A DNA stretch of 64,000 nucleotides, taken from contig JABCPU010000139.1 in NCBI GenBank assembly GCA_016800925.1, forward strand, positions 93,279 to 157,278, read 5' to 3'. Below are positions 34,927 to 47,900 of the stretch, piece by piece. The notes beneath the pieces are model-generated. The model searched no databases and had not been told where the DNA came from. It saw nothing but the letters and a program-made list of their open reading frames with translations. The DNA comes from Suillus spraguei. Lineage: Eukaryota > Basidiomycota > Agaricomycetes > Boletales > Suillaceae. A program made the position numbers and the translations under genes. Position 1 is the stretch's first letter. Every line of letters starts with the position of its first letter.

Positions 34927-36449
34927 TGTTAAGACCATACTCAAAAGGTATAAGATCCAAAGGGCGATGGCCTCAGTTTGTGCACTGTGCCCCTTTCCCA
35001 AGTATTGCACTTTATTTCAGGAGGAGGATATACATCTGAAGGTGATTGTGTGATGGATCTGGATGTCCGAAGGTAACAGATATGTTATGTCCAAAGGTTA
35101 TCCGGAATGTAGGAATGGAAAGAGGTTTAAGACTAGTATCGGACAGAGTCCTTAACTAGAAACTTGTCATATACCATACTTCTAATCCCAGATCCAACCA
35201 TATCTGATCAGATCCGATCGATTCTATTTCCGTCCAGTCCACAGATCCTGTCCGAATCACCCATCCGAATGTGCCCACTTCTCGCACTCTAACTCCTTGT
35301 GTATATCTGCATCTATCTCCTTTCGTCATTCCTCCTGTTTCCGGTATTCTGGCTGTGTATACTTCTGTCCTGTGTCACTGATCCGTTACCTGTGTTTTAT
35401 TTCCGATTTGTGCTTACTGATCCGCTGCGCATTAACTAATAGACTTCCATTACACTTCGTACATAGCCCTTGGTCCCGGACTTGTTGATTATCCGTATTA
35501 GATACTTACAGTATATAAACCACTTGTAGATCTCCGTAGAACCTTAGTTCGAATATCATCTTAGATTCTGCTCATTCTGCTTCCTTCGGACTTGAGTCAC
35601 TTTCCGCTCTAGTCATCTTCCGAGACTTGGGATTGATTCCTTTAAATCTATATCTCCGACTCTATCTTCGGATAGTCTACCTCTGTCAGTTTCTAGTTAG
35701 GAACTCGTTCCAAAGCTAGCCATAATCCTCGTTCCATCCCTATGCTCTGGATAACCTTCGGACATATCATGTCCGATACCTTTGGACGTCTAGATCCGCC
35801 ATGCAACTCCTTCCAGATCTTCAGACATATACCTATCCCTGAAATAAGGGGCATTACTCGGGAAAGGGGCACAGTGCACGAACTGAGGCCAAAGCCCTTC
35901 GGACCCTTCACCCTTTGAGTATGGTCTTAACAAAACTAATGGAAGTAGACTACCCATAGGTAGAGTCAGAGATATAGACTATAGGAATCAATCCTAAGTC
36001 TTGGAAGCTGACTAGAGTTGGCAAGAAACTCAAGTCCAGAGGAACAGAATGAGTAGAATCTAAGATGATATTTGAACTAAGGTTCTACAGAGATTTACAA
36101 GTGTTTTATATACTGTAAGTAACTGGCATGGATAATCAACAAGTCTGAGACCAAGGGCTATGTATGATGTATAATGGAAGTCTATTAGTAAATGCACAGT
36201 GGATCAATAAGCACAAGTCGGAAATGAGACATAGGTAATGGATCAATAAGCAGGACAGAAATATACATAGCTGGAATACCAGAGACAGGAGGATTGCTGA
36301 AAGGAGGTAGATGCAGATGTCCACAAGGGAGTTAGAGTGCAAGAAGTAGGAAGTTTTGGATGGGTGGTCCAAATAGGATCTGTGGACCAGATGGAAGCAG
36401 GATCGATCTGATCGGATCGGATCTGAGATCAAATGTATGGTATATGACA
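34927..36449 (-). mobile_element. Inverted LTR2, itself interrupted
   Basis: TGTTAAGACCATACTC at the left and GGTATATGACA at the right: the reverse complement of LTR2. It is interrupted at 35164 by a forward LTR2 (35165-35932). The flanks form the 5-bp duplication CATAC. Confidence 0.95.
35165..35932 (+). mobile_element. Solo LTR2 (768 bp) inside an inverted LTR2
   Basis: TGTCATATACC...GTCTTAACA with target duplication AAACT (35160-35164 and 35933-35937). This is the youngest layer of a three-deep nest: LTR2 in LTR2 in LTR3. Confidence 0.95.
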
Positions 36450-36894
36450 CATACGCATATACTAAACCTCTGACTCATACATCTCAACATGTCTGTACTA
36501 TACATGCCTTCCTTATTAGGATACGCAGTTACTTTCTCACAGTTACCTGGTCTGTGTGCATACAGTTACGTATATAAGCATAGTGTACTTGTAGTAGATT
36601 CTTTACTTTAATCTTACTGGATTTTACCTGTAGAAATTCCCAATGATTGATAGTGTCTTTTCATTGTCGTTGGTGATGCTACCACAGTTCATAACAAAAT
36701 ATTAAATCTATCTGATCATCGACTATCCAGTCTTTGACCCCAAACCCTTGATTGCTTAGTAAGCAAGATTAGTGTATGTGTATGCTAAACAGATCAATGA
36801 CAAGGAGCCCTCTGACAAAGACAAGCCCTAATGGACAGCAAGACAGAGTTTGTAGGCACCAAGAAAGTACACTCATCCCCACCGACTTCCCATC

Positions 36895-37690
36895 ATGATC
36901 ATGACAACTACTACTACGGGAAAAGAATTTGAATTCAAGATCAGACTCCCATCCATCTTTTATGGAGATTACAACAATTCTGCAAACTTCATCCTATCAT
37001 GCAACACATATCTTGATATCAACGACAAAATCTACACAGATGATAAGAAAAAAATCATCTTCATTATGTCATTCATGAATGAAAAGAATGCCAAATCATG
37101 GAAAGAGCAGTTCCTCTCCCATGCTCAATCCACCAACATAGCCAGCAACAAGGTCAGTTATGGATTGATGAAGGATTTCATGAAGAGCTTCAATGAAGCC
37201 TTCAAAGCAGTGGATCCCATGGGAACTGCTATCATGAAACTAAGAGATCTGAAACAAGGAATCAGCAATCTCCAAACCTACATCACTAACTTTGAACATC
37301 TTGCAGCTAGGGCAAAAGTCACAGATGATGCCACAAAGATCCAGTACTTCCAAGATGGCCTGAACCTAGGCATCTTAACAAAGCTGTTTGCACCAGGAGA
37401 CATCCCCAACGTATTCAAGAACATGGTTTCACAATGCATTTCAATCAACAATTCCCACTAGTGTCTCAATGCCATCAGAAACCATCACACTCCACAACAG
37501 AAGAAGAAGAACTATGGAAACTCTCACTACACCCCCAATCACAACCCTAATGTGATGGTGGTTGATCGCATCTCTGATGCAGAATGCACCAAATGCATGA
37601 AGAAAGGACAATGCTTCAGGTGCCAAAAGACTGGGCATCACTTCAGCAATTTCCCTGACAGGAAGAAGAAAACTTTGGCATGCCAGGCTG
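36895..37690 (+). pseudogene. gag of element III
   Basis: Starts at ATG 36895 or 36901 and runs openly to 37461, where a TAG replaces the Gln found in element II (NSHQRL). The following Arg is Cys. The frame continues with VVDRISDAECTKCMKK and a knuckle CFRCQKTGHHFSNF whose last cysteine is lost. A short interval to the protease follows. Confidence 0.85.
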
Positions 37691-37879
37691 AAATAAATGA
37701 ACTTCCTGATGAGGAAGATGAAAACAAAATGGTGTGCTGTATGAGGCAGGATTTTTAGAATGGGAGAACAAGAAATCAATGTATTTCTCCCAATGTATTA
37801 TTAAGACTTGTACATGCAGTTGATCAATGAAAGGAACTTTGTGTTTCCATTACTCTTCTGTCATGAACTCATCTAAAAT

Positions 37880-38134
37880 TTGTTGACACCACTGCCATCA
37901 TAGACTCTGGAGCAGCCGGAACCTTTATCTCTGAGGAGTTTGCAAAGCTCCACAAAATCACTAAACAAAAGCTTGATAAGCCTTTCAAAGTCACAACTGC
38001 CAATGGTTCCTATGTCAAAGGGAGGCCAATCATGCACTACTGTCTACTAATGGTCAAAATTGATCAATGCACTATGTTCAGCAAGTTCAATATCACCAAA
38101 CTTGGCTGACATGATCAGATTCTTTTAGGGATCC
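37880..38134 (+). pseudogene. Protease of element III pol
   Basis: IIDSGAAGTFISEEFAKLHK, homologous to element II. TGA at 38107 stands where an Arg (LGRHDQ) is expected. LTR1 interrupts at 38135. Confidence 0.8.
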
Positions 38135-40162
38135 TGTTACAACCATGCAAAACTGGAGGCTACTCAGAAGTCCTGGCTTTACATGGGGTTGTACTGGAGG
38201 GTCAGAAAGTCAAAGGGGGTTGGCCTCAGCTCGTACGCTGTGCCCCTTGCCCAAGTAGGTGCCCTTAATTTTGGATGAAGTCCATTGGAGAGTTCTTGGT
38301 GAAGTCCAGATGAAGTCTGGATGAACTCTAAGGCAGGATAGCTCAATAGAGCTCCAAGGACTTCCAGATGAGTATGGGAACACACCAGAACTATTTCCGG
38401 ATGACAAGGAATAAAGATAAGACTACTGGAACAATTTCAAAGTAGAATGAATGGAGGATAGACTGCCAGACAAAGTCCAGGGCAGGATAGGAGCAGAGCT
38501 CCAGAGGGAAAGATGATCCACTAGAGTCGAATGACATCATAGGATAGATCTGGAGGTCCAGAGCTCCAGAGCTCAGAGGAGCAGAAGAGTGAAGGGGCAG
38601 AGGATCAGAGGATCAGATGAGCGTAGCTCTGTGGATCTTAGGAGAGGTATTGAACTACTATAGAGGAGTAGGTCCAGATATTATAGAAGGAGAGTATATA
38701 CTACTTGTCATATACCATACTTCTAATCTCAGATCCATCCATATCCGATCAGATCCGATCAATTCCATATCCGTCCGGTCCACAGATCCTGCCCGGACCA
38801 CCCATCCGAATGTGCTCACTTCTCGCACCTTAACTCCCTTGTGTATATCTGCGTCTATCTCCTTTCGTCATTCCTCCTGTTTCCGGTATTCCGGCTGTTT
38901 ATATTTCCGTCCTGTGTTACTGATCCGTTTCCTGTGTTCATTTCCGATTCATGCTTACTGATCCGCTGTGCATTAACTAATAGACTTCCGTTACACTTCG
39001 TACATAGCCCTCGGTCCCGGACTTGCTGATTATCCGTCTTAGATACTTACAGTATATAAACCACTTGTAGATCTCCGTAGAACCTTAGTTCAAATATCAT
39101 CTTAGATTCTACTCATTCTGCCTCCTCCGGACTTAAGCCACTTTCCGCTTTAAGTCACCTTCCGAGACTTAGGATTGATTCCTATAGTCTGTATCTCCGA
39201 CTCTATCCTCGGATAGTCTATCTCCGTTAGTTTCTAGTTAGGAACTCGTTCCGAAACTAGCCTTAATCTCTGACCTCTCCTTACGTTCCGAATAACCTTC
39301 GGACACCCGGATCCGTCACGCAACTCCTTCCGGGTCTTCGGACGAATAACTCCTCCCTGAAATAAGGGGCATTACTCGAGAAAGGGGCACAGTGCACGAA
39401 CTGAGGCCAAAGCCCTTCGGATCTCTCTACCCTTGAGTACAGTCTTAACACTACTCCAGACAAGATCCACAATAGAAAGAAACAGGATAAGACTACCATT
39501 GGTAGAGCCGAAGGTGAAATGGATGCAAGAATAGGAATCGGACAAAGTCCAAAAGGTCATAAGACAAAGGATCAAAGCTCCAGCCTAGGGAATGATCCCA
39601 TAGGTCTGAGCCAGAAGCTTACAAGGGCTGGAGACCAAGTGCAAGAACAGAAACAGAGTTATATAGACATGATAACAAGATACAGAGTAATCAGAGAGAT
39701 ATACAGAAGTAGGAAAGCAATAATCAGACTGAGGTCTGCAGGAGTTGTACTACAAGTTAATATACTGTAGGTAGCATGCTGGAAGGTAAGTAAGTGTAGT
39801 CCAAGGCTATGTCTGAAACATACAGAAACACATTAGTAAATACAGCGGAACATAAGGCTATGAACTCGGAAATGAAACTTGTATGGAATAACTTATCAAG
39901 AAGGAGGCAGAGATAACCAAGAGCCAGAAGCACAGATATATACCAAAAGGGGTAATGCGCAGGTGCATGGGAATAGTTCAGATATGAACTTGGATCAGAT
40001 ATGGACATGGATCAGATACGGATATGGATTGGACAAGTGGACTGGATCAGTTGAGTGGATTGGATTGTACATGTATGGATTGGATGTTTGGATCTGGATG
40101 GATTGGGTTGGGTGTGTATAGATTGGGTGTCCAGATTGGACCTGAATGTCTGGTATATGACA
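38135..40162 (+). mobile_element. LTR1 copy split by LTR2, inside element III
   Basis: TGTTACAACCATGC...GGTATATGACA with target duplication GATCC (38130-38134 and 40163-40167). The LTR itself is 38135-38705 plus 39456-40162, about 1.28 kb. It is shorter than the 24895 copy mainly because the 8-bp array is short. Confidence 0.95.
38706..39450 (+). mobile_element. Solo LTR2 (745 bp) inside LTR1
   Basis: TGTCATATACC...GTCTTAACA with target duplication CTACT (38701-38705 and 39451-39455). Confidence 0.95.
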
Positions 40163-40167
40163 GATCC

Positions 40168-41750
40168 CCTGACTTCATGCAATGAACCCAGCCATTGACT
40201 GGACTGCCAAAACCCTTACCCTTTCACAAACCCCTAAATCTGATGATCTCAAAATCGATCTCAACAAAGACAGAAAGAAGGAGGGCCTCCTGCCTATATT
40301 CCCACAGCATGAAAAGAAGCCCAGAAGAAGTGAAAGAACTTGAAACTTCCACAGAGGAAGGTAGTGACATTCAATGATCCTATTATCTCAAATCAAAATG
40401 AGGGTTCAGAACCTGAACCAGCACCTCGTGTATGTGTGCCACACGCAACAACACCAGAACCCTGCATACAACTACCATGAGCAGTATCACCACTCCCATG
40501 CATGGAAAAGCAAAAGAATGATGAAGAACCAGAAGCTCAAGCTGGACCCCAGCCTAGAGAGCAATGACCCCTGAAGAACAGAAGCATGGAAAGAGAAAAG
40601 CCAAAGAAGGATTAGTGGATGCACCACCAGGAAAATATAATATTGGATTTGGGATGAACCACCTGGCAAGGTTTTCAATCTAATCAAAGAAATCCCTGGC
40701 AAAGAAGAACCTGTGCCCTCAATAATCCCAACCAAGGATGATGGCCAATTCAACATGGCGCAAGATATCTGAGTTGCGCCAGAAGTATATGAAATCTCCT
40801 CCTATGAACTTGGGGACAGAGAATTCCTTGTGGAGTATGACACCAATGGAGTTAGCATGAGAATCATCGAAGAAGTCTCTATGGACACACCACTTATATG
40901 CTATGGAACCTCTTGACTCAAACATCTCCCCAACTACTCCATGATTTCACTACCGCCCCCCAAATACAGTAAAAAAGCACAGGAATTTGCCATAGACAAA
41001 AAGGAATAGAAAAAGAAATCTTTTGAAGAATTGGTACCATCATACTTGCACAACTTCACTGATGTCTTTGCTAAAGATGGATTGAATAAACTACCCCCGA
41101 ACGCCCTGGTATCGACCATTGAATTGATACCAAATCCAGTTTTATTCCTCGCACATCTAAGGTTTACCTGCTATCAGAGAAAGAATGCACCGCTGTCAAA
41201 ATGTTGTCGCCTCAAGCTAGTGGCTTCTTCTTTGTGGGAAATAAAAGCGGAGAGCTTCACCCCTGTCAAGCTTATTGCTGCATCAATGATTGGACAGTCA
41301 AGAATGCCTACTCTCTGCCACTCCCCATTTCCCTTGTTGCCTGCCTTCACAATGCACAGTTCTTTATGAAAATGGATATTCGGTCTGGTTACAACAATAT
41401 TCACATCCATCCCAATGATCGCTGGAAAGCAGCATTTACCATGGAATTTGGCCTCTATGAACTAAACATCATGTTCTTTGGCCTTTGTAATTCCCTGGCA
41501 ACTTTCCAAGCATACATGAATCACACCTTCCAACAAGAAATTAATGAAGGATGGATGGTGATTTATATTGATGATATCCTGATTTTCTCTACAACAATGG
41601 CAGAACACTAAGAGCACACTAGACAAGTGTTGATGAAATACAACAGGAACACTTATTCCTGAAACCAGAGAAATGCACCTTTGATGCAGAAGAAGTGGAA
41701 TACCTCAGAATGATTATATGGCCCAGACAAGTTGCTATGGACACCGCCAG
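40168..41750 (+). pseudogene. Linker and reverse transcriptase of element III
   Basis: Includes FEELVPSYLHNFTDVFAKDG, PQASGFFFVGNKSGELHPC, MDIRSGYNNIHIHP, FFGLCNSLATFQAY and YIDD (a Met-to-Ile change in YMDD, about 41565). A stretch before PQASG is shortened relative to element II. Stops at 40771, 40914, 41008 and 41609 or nearby. Similarity ends near 41750. Confidence 0.85.
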
Positions 41751-41983
41751 TATGGCAGTCAACCTCTGCGACATCTCCTTAGGTAACAATTAAAGACTTG
41801 CTCAAGCATGCTCGAGTCCTTCGCTCATGCCAGAAAAATATTGAGGGTTGCACCATCATTCTGATTCATTCATGCTTGCATGTTGGACATAATAAAGTAG
41901 GAACGACTACGGGACACTGGAGACTGACATGCATCAGTCAAGTATTGGTACACAATATTACAATCTCCAACTTGAAACTAGAA

Positions 41984-44900
41984 CTATAGGTCTTCAGTGT
42001 TAAGAGCAGGTTTCACACAAAATAATTTTTTCTCCGCAACAATTCCCTTGTACGCCATTTGAAACTTCTTTTGCATGTCCTTCGTACTGCCGGGAACTTC
42101 CTGAATGAATTCTCCGACCTCCAAAACCGCATGTTTGAGGGCATCGATGTCTCGGGTACGATGATCTAGTGAGGAGGGCTCCAGCTTACTGCGTAATTGC
42201 AGGCCCTTCTTGAGGAGCGATCTGTAGACAAAAACTACACGTTAATCATTGTCATGACGCTGGGTGAGTTTTGACTGACGTCATCTTGTTTCTCTGCCTG
42301 CCCAACTCCTCGAGCTGTTCATGAGGGACCTGGTTGAGATATTTCGTCTTCATCTTGGCAGCGTGAGTTAGAGTAATGCCTTGTTCCAGGCACGCCAGAA
42401 GATGGGGTAATGGTCCAAGGAAAAGAAGTCGGTAATGGCTTGGACGCCATCCAGAAGATCGCATCTGTTTGAGACATTTCTTGAATATCGCATCGATTTC
42501 TCCATCTCCTGCAGAGCTTGAGCAACGCCAAACGTGATAGCGATATGCATCCTGAATCTTGTGAGCTGCCCATTCCTGCTCTTCCGATGGCCCATTGGAA
42601 TAAAGGGACTCATTCGGCACAGGGTCAAGGGATGCAAGGGATGTGACCGCCTCGTCTATGTCTTCCATGCCATCAGTGGCATCGGAATCAATGACCACTG
42701 GAACTTCTTCCTCCTCCACTTCCTCTACATCAGCCTCCTGGGGTATCGGCTCCAAGTTCTCCTTCTTGGCCTGACAAATCTCTACATCACCTTTGGCATG
42801 CTGCATGCGAGGCACGAAGGTGGCTGCCTCCACCCTGAGCGAAGACTGTGCGGCGACCATGTGCGAGGATAGAAGATAGGGAATTTCACTAGCCTTTTGG
42901 TAAAGCAGTTGTCGCACCGATGACGGGACTTGAGTAGATTGCTTCGTCTTGTGAACAAGTTTGACAAGATCGCTCGCAGTATCGTTAGTATTGAAATTGA
43001 GAACAGCTCGCAGGTAACCATTTAAGCGAGGCATTCCTGCGTTGGGCAAAAGCGCCATATACTCAACAACGTTGTCCACGAGTTTTCGATAGTATGCAGG
43101 GCGCTGAGGTTCATACGTTTTGTGCAAATCAAGCACGATCGAATTGACTTTGCGCTTGACCATGGGATATCGTGTATTGTGAGCGACTGTTATAATGAAT
43201 TGTTGAACTATGATGAACCAAAGCAGACGCACCAAGGCAGAGAGTCCTACAACTGTGGAATACGTATGGATGAGTGATCACTATACATAGTAGTCAACTG
43301 GACTTACAGCCGGAAGATGAAGATATTGCGAAGCAATGGTGTGATATTGCCAACATGCGTAAGCCACAGAGAATCTGCTGATCTGTGAGCATCAAACACA
43401 ATCTGCAGGGTATACAAAAGTTCTACCTGTAGCACCATCCATGCGCAATCTCTGTATCAGATTTCCTACCGCATCCAAGAGCGAGCTTATTGACCCAGGT
43501 TCAACGTATTTCTTCACAGAAAACTTGTTGGGGAAGATCAACCAGTTGGATGGAAGAACGACACCGTGCAGTGGAAGTTCGTTGGAAGCACGATCCATTC
43601 TGTGATTGATAACAAAAGAGGAAAGGATGTCCTCAATGCAGTCGCATAGAACAGACAGATTGACACGTAAACGATAGTGGAGGACATGCCTACAGAACTT
43701 TGAGTATGTGCGTATGATCACAAGGCGTAAACTCACAGTAGAAACAGAATTCCTGATGATATACTGCTCGGAGCAGCTCCTTGGTAAGAGTTGATCATAT
43801 CCATCACCAGGTAGCGATTATCTGGCTTGCGGAGGAGCTTGATATATCTATATTGAGTGAGACACTTCGCCTGAGTAATGTAGGCAGGAGCATCATTCCG
43901 GTCAAAAGTGAAACTCAAGCTGGCGATTCTCATCAAGGTCGTCAAAAATTGAGGACTATTGGATGGATTCAAAAGATAGAAAGATTCACAGATCCAGTTC
44001 TTCACCACTCTTAGGCCGGCTAAACCATGCGGAATGAGGGTCAAATCGAGGTCTGCAAGAGAACCTTGGATGAATGAGGGCGGAGCCAGCACCTCGTGAA
44101 GGTGTTCGAGTCGGTCTCTCACACTGGACGACAGTATCAGCGTATACTTCAGCCATAGACAATACACTAGGCGCACCTTTCCCATTGTTTCATACTAGGA
44201 TGCGCGGAGTACATGAGTTGTAAGATAAGAATTAGCTGCATGTGGATCGCAACATGGGCGTTGTAGTGCACGTGGCCCAAACTCGATCTTGTGACATGAT
44301 TCTGGGGGCATTGGTCTCTTTGACACGTCCCGAAGACGATGAATGACAAGCACTGCGAAAAGACTGGAGCATGGCAGCACATTTCATCGACTGCCAAAAC
44401 CTTGTCCTTTAAGACAGTTCGAATGGACCGACGGATCAATTCCGTCATATTTTTACGGGAAGCCGTATATCCAGACTGATGCACCGAGACCAGGCGGTTC
44501 CAAGGAGTTTTCGTCACGTTGTTGTACAGGAATGTTCCACTCGGGATGAGAAACTTGTCGCCTGACAGTGGCACAACTGATAATAGCGTCTGTACATCGC
44601 ATTCGCGGCGCCCTAAGGGGTCGGACAAGGTCGAAGTTTGATAGAGGAGTCGCGCATACGTATGAAACATTCAAGAAAGCTTGCCATTTCATGGAGCTGG
44701 AAAGGACGAATGTCTGTCGATCGAGCGAAAAAGTGATCCAGGCAATGGAGAGCGGCAGTGTAATGACCATGTTCCTGAAAGGTACGCGCAAGTTTCTTCA
44801 ACGACTCGTGATCTTCTCGCCAGATGCTCTGAAACATCAAAATCTACATATCACAGGATCAGTTCGGTTGGTATATTTCAGTAATGTGCAATATATACCA

Positions 44901-47900
44901 AATTACGAGACATGGGCTCCAGTTTCTTGACCTGCAGCTCATCAGCGAGGGCGATAGCTTGCCGCACTGAATTGTCAACAGTGGCTTTCGGGGTGATCCT
45001 GAATGAAAATTCGCGCCACATGAATTCTAGAAGTGTGTCGGCCGCACGAGCAGCTGAATCAATGTTTCTGTTGTCCTTGAGGAATGCTTGTATGGCTTCC
45101 ATAGGGCGGTTCTCTGATAGGTGTATCTCCGCAACCTCGTAGTACATGGAGTGGGACACCAGAAGGGAAACACGAGCATCATTCAAGTCATATTCCTCCA
45201 AAAATTCAAGTTCCTCTTCAAAGGAAGAGAATAGAGGTACAGGGGCTCTGCATAATCACCGTCACCCAAATCATAGCAAAGTTGGGGTCACTTACTGATT
45301 GTTACTTCTGCCGCAATAATGAAGCCGACACACCATCACAAATCTGTTGCGGTCTTTTCAGGTATCACGGCGCGGTGATCAGTAAGAACATGGAGCGTCC
45401 TGTCAAAAGATCCAGCTTTGCGGTATTGCTTTTGCAGCTAGCTCAAACTCTTCAGCCTTGAGATAGGTATCAGCAGCTTTGATGTATTGTCCTCCTCGGA
45501 CGTAGGAGTCTGCCGAGGTGCGGTAATATTGACGTCTCTCATTGCCAGTCGCAGCTGCAGCACAGTCAACAAAGGCATCGCTGCCGTAGTAAAAGCCCTT
45601 TGCTGAACGTTAAGCAAGGCTACTCCGATACTGGAACGTGCTGCCTCCCGTAGCAGATAAGCTTCACAAACCTTCACCTCACGGCGAAGGTCAGCATGCT
45701 TGAAGCAATGTAGAGCCTGCGTATAGCGCTTGTGGAAGAACAGTGAACGCCCGGAGGATGCCCATTCCTCCGGAGTAGAGGAGACGGCTAGAGGAGGAAC
45801 ATCGGTACCACGGGCACAGGTGCTGATCAGATTTTGAGACTTCCAAAAGATCTGAGAACAGAGGATTATCAAACCATGCCGCGCATGACATGCAAATGGT
45901 CTGAACGTACACGCATAGCATCGGACTTATCGGATGTGTCAAATATCCATACGTTCCTCCTTGCTCGGGTAATCCCCACATAGAGGAGTTTCAACTAATA
46001 AAAGTAAGTTATGCGTATTCCTTGATTGATGAGCGGCATACTTACCTCGCTGCATATTCCAGCGTACCGGGCCTCATCACGATAAAAATCAGGTGCATAT
46101 TTTTGACCCTCTACCCCATTGAGAACTACCCGCCAGCGTGACGCATCTATGGCAGAATCCCCGAAAAAGTTGTACAGAGAACCTGGCCGGAGTCAGTCAG
46201 TCATCAGACAGTCAAGGTCAGCTTTCTCACATCGTCGAACTCAAGACCTTTACTATCATAGAGCGTCCTGCGCAGACGCGTAAACTTGAAAATCATGGAG
46301 CACAAATAATTGCAAGATGACCCACATAGTCATTCCAATATCGCCTACTTGTTCTTGCAACTTCTTGACTGCCGCTTCGTCACGTACAAGTATGCCTATC
46401 AAATGACTTTTCAAAATATGAACGTAACCTTGAGCAGGGACATTTTACACTGGCGGGCTCCAAGCTCTAAGTTACTAGCACTGCGAGAACCTTAGCAGGG
46501 GAACGACAAATATTAAGGTGCTCCACTTACCTTTCACCGACCAAAAACCGTTTGCAGTGACTGTCATTATCCACGTCCGTAAAAAATACTGGCTTCACTC
46601 CATCGACTGTCCCCCTTTCAGGTTGGAGGTGATCAATTGCGTTTGGCCAGAACTTCGTGATGAGCTCGATGACAGAAGAATGCACAGTTCACGATGCCAT
46701 TGTGCGATCTGTAGTTGGTGGCCAATTGAAACATCGTTGGTTGATGCGCAGGAGCTCCAGTTTATTGAGCTACTGTAACGCTATAAGAAGACATCAAATC
46801 ACACTCTGGAACACAACTGCTAGCCGCTAACCTCCATACGATAGATGAACGCTTTCAGATCGTTGAACCTGAAGGAGCTTCCGGCAGAGATTGTCTGCGC
46901 AGTATCCCCAGCCCAGAAGAGACCGTTTGAGTTCTACACAGTCGTCTCAAGACTAAAACAGAAAGTTCCTTCATACTTCTCGTATTGAAGAAGGGAAAGA
47001 TGACTCACCCAACGCATCGATTAGAAGATTGTCTTGCGCCTCGTCGACATACCTGGTGTGATCGATCAGGATCTGGAGTTATCCAGACGAGATATAATGT
47101 ACTCACAGATAATCAACCTGTTGACCAGGGAAATTTTGATTTCGCAAGACCTTCAGTATTGCGTGTGTACTGTGTGAAATTAATTGAATGTCCAATAAGT
47201 CTAAGTAAAACGGCTCCTACCGATCAGCTACATCGAAGTGGTGTTTCTGCTTCTTGAATTTCCGGTAGATCTCGAATATATCATAGAGCGTGTCTCTCTG
47301 GTTTGCAAAGACAGGATTGGAGCGAGAGGAAAGACAAATGTAACTTGAACGGTCGAGGGATCCATGAAAGCCCAACGCCTGTTCAGAACCTTTGATGATA
47401 CCTGTAAGGTGGTTTAGGAACTGCTTGGATATAAACTTAGACATAAACTCGCTGAAAACCAACCATGAGTCTGGGTAGAATGCGTGAGTGCATTATCTAG
47501 CAAAAAGAAAGCAGCATTACTAAGGTTCTTGGTGAGACCCTGCGGAAAATGCGGCCAATATTGCCTTTCGAATATCTTATAGGTGACAAATGAATCATGC
47601 GCCTCTGCATCATTAGTGCCAAAAAACAGTTCAGCGCTACGTCTCGTCCAGGATCATCCATATTAAAGATATCGGCTGCGATCATCTTTGCTAGCTACAC
47701 AAAATGAGGTTTAAGACGGTCTGTGAAATACATGATAACATACTTGATCAAAGGTTACGAACAAGGGGAAATGTTTGTCCCCGAGTTGGCTATATCTTGC
47801 CGGTAGATTCACTTCAGGGGCATCGTCAATATCAATAAGATCATCCTCGATGCTTTGTGCCTTGAGTTTCGCGATTTCGGGCAACGTATAGCCTGCCATT

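Larger units (their letters stand above)
34838..36696 (+). repeat. 5' LTR3 of element III, split by a nested LTR2 pair
   Basis: Left part 34838-34926 (TGTTACAATTGTATG...) and right part 36455-36696 (...AGTTCATAACA). Between them sits an inverted LTR2 with target duplication CATAC (34922-34926 and 36450-36454). The right part keeps the TATATAAGCATAGTG box. Inserted directly in the Plavaka coding sequence. Confidence 0.9.
34838..41750 (+). mobile_element. Ty3/gypsy element III, 3' truncated
   Basis: Close relative of element II: split 5' LTR3 (34838-36696), gag at 36895, protease, then RT up to about 41750, where homology ends. RNase H, integrase and 3' LTR are missing. An LTR1 with a nested LTR2 splits pol. 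The sequence beyond about 41755 is the 3' flank of the helicase gene at 41984. Confidence 0.9.
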
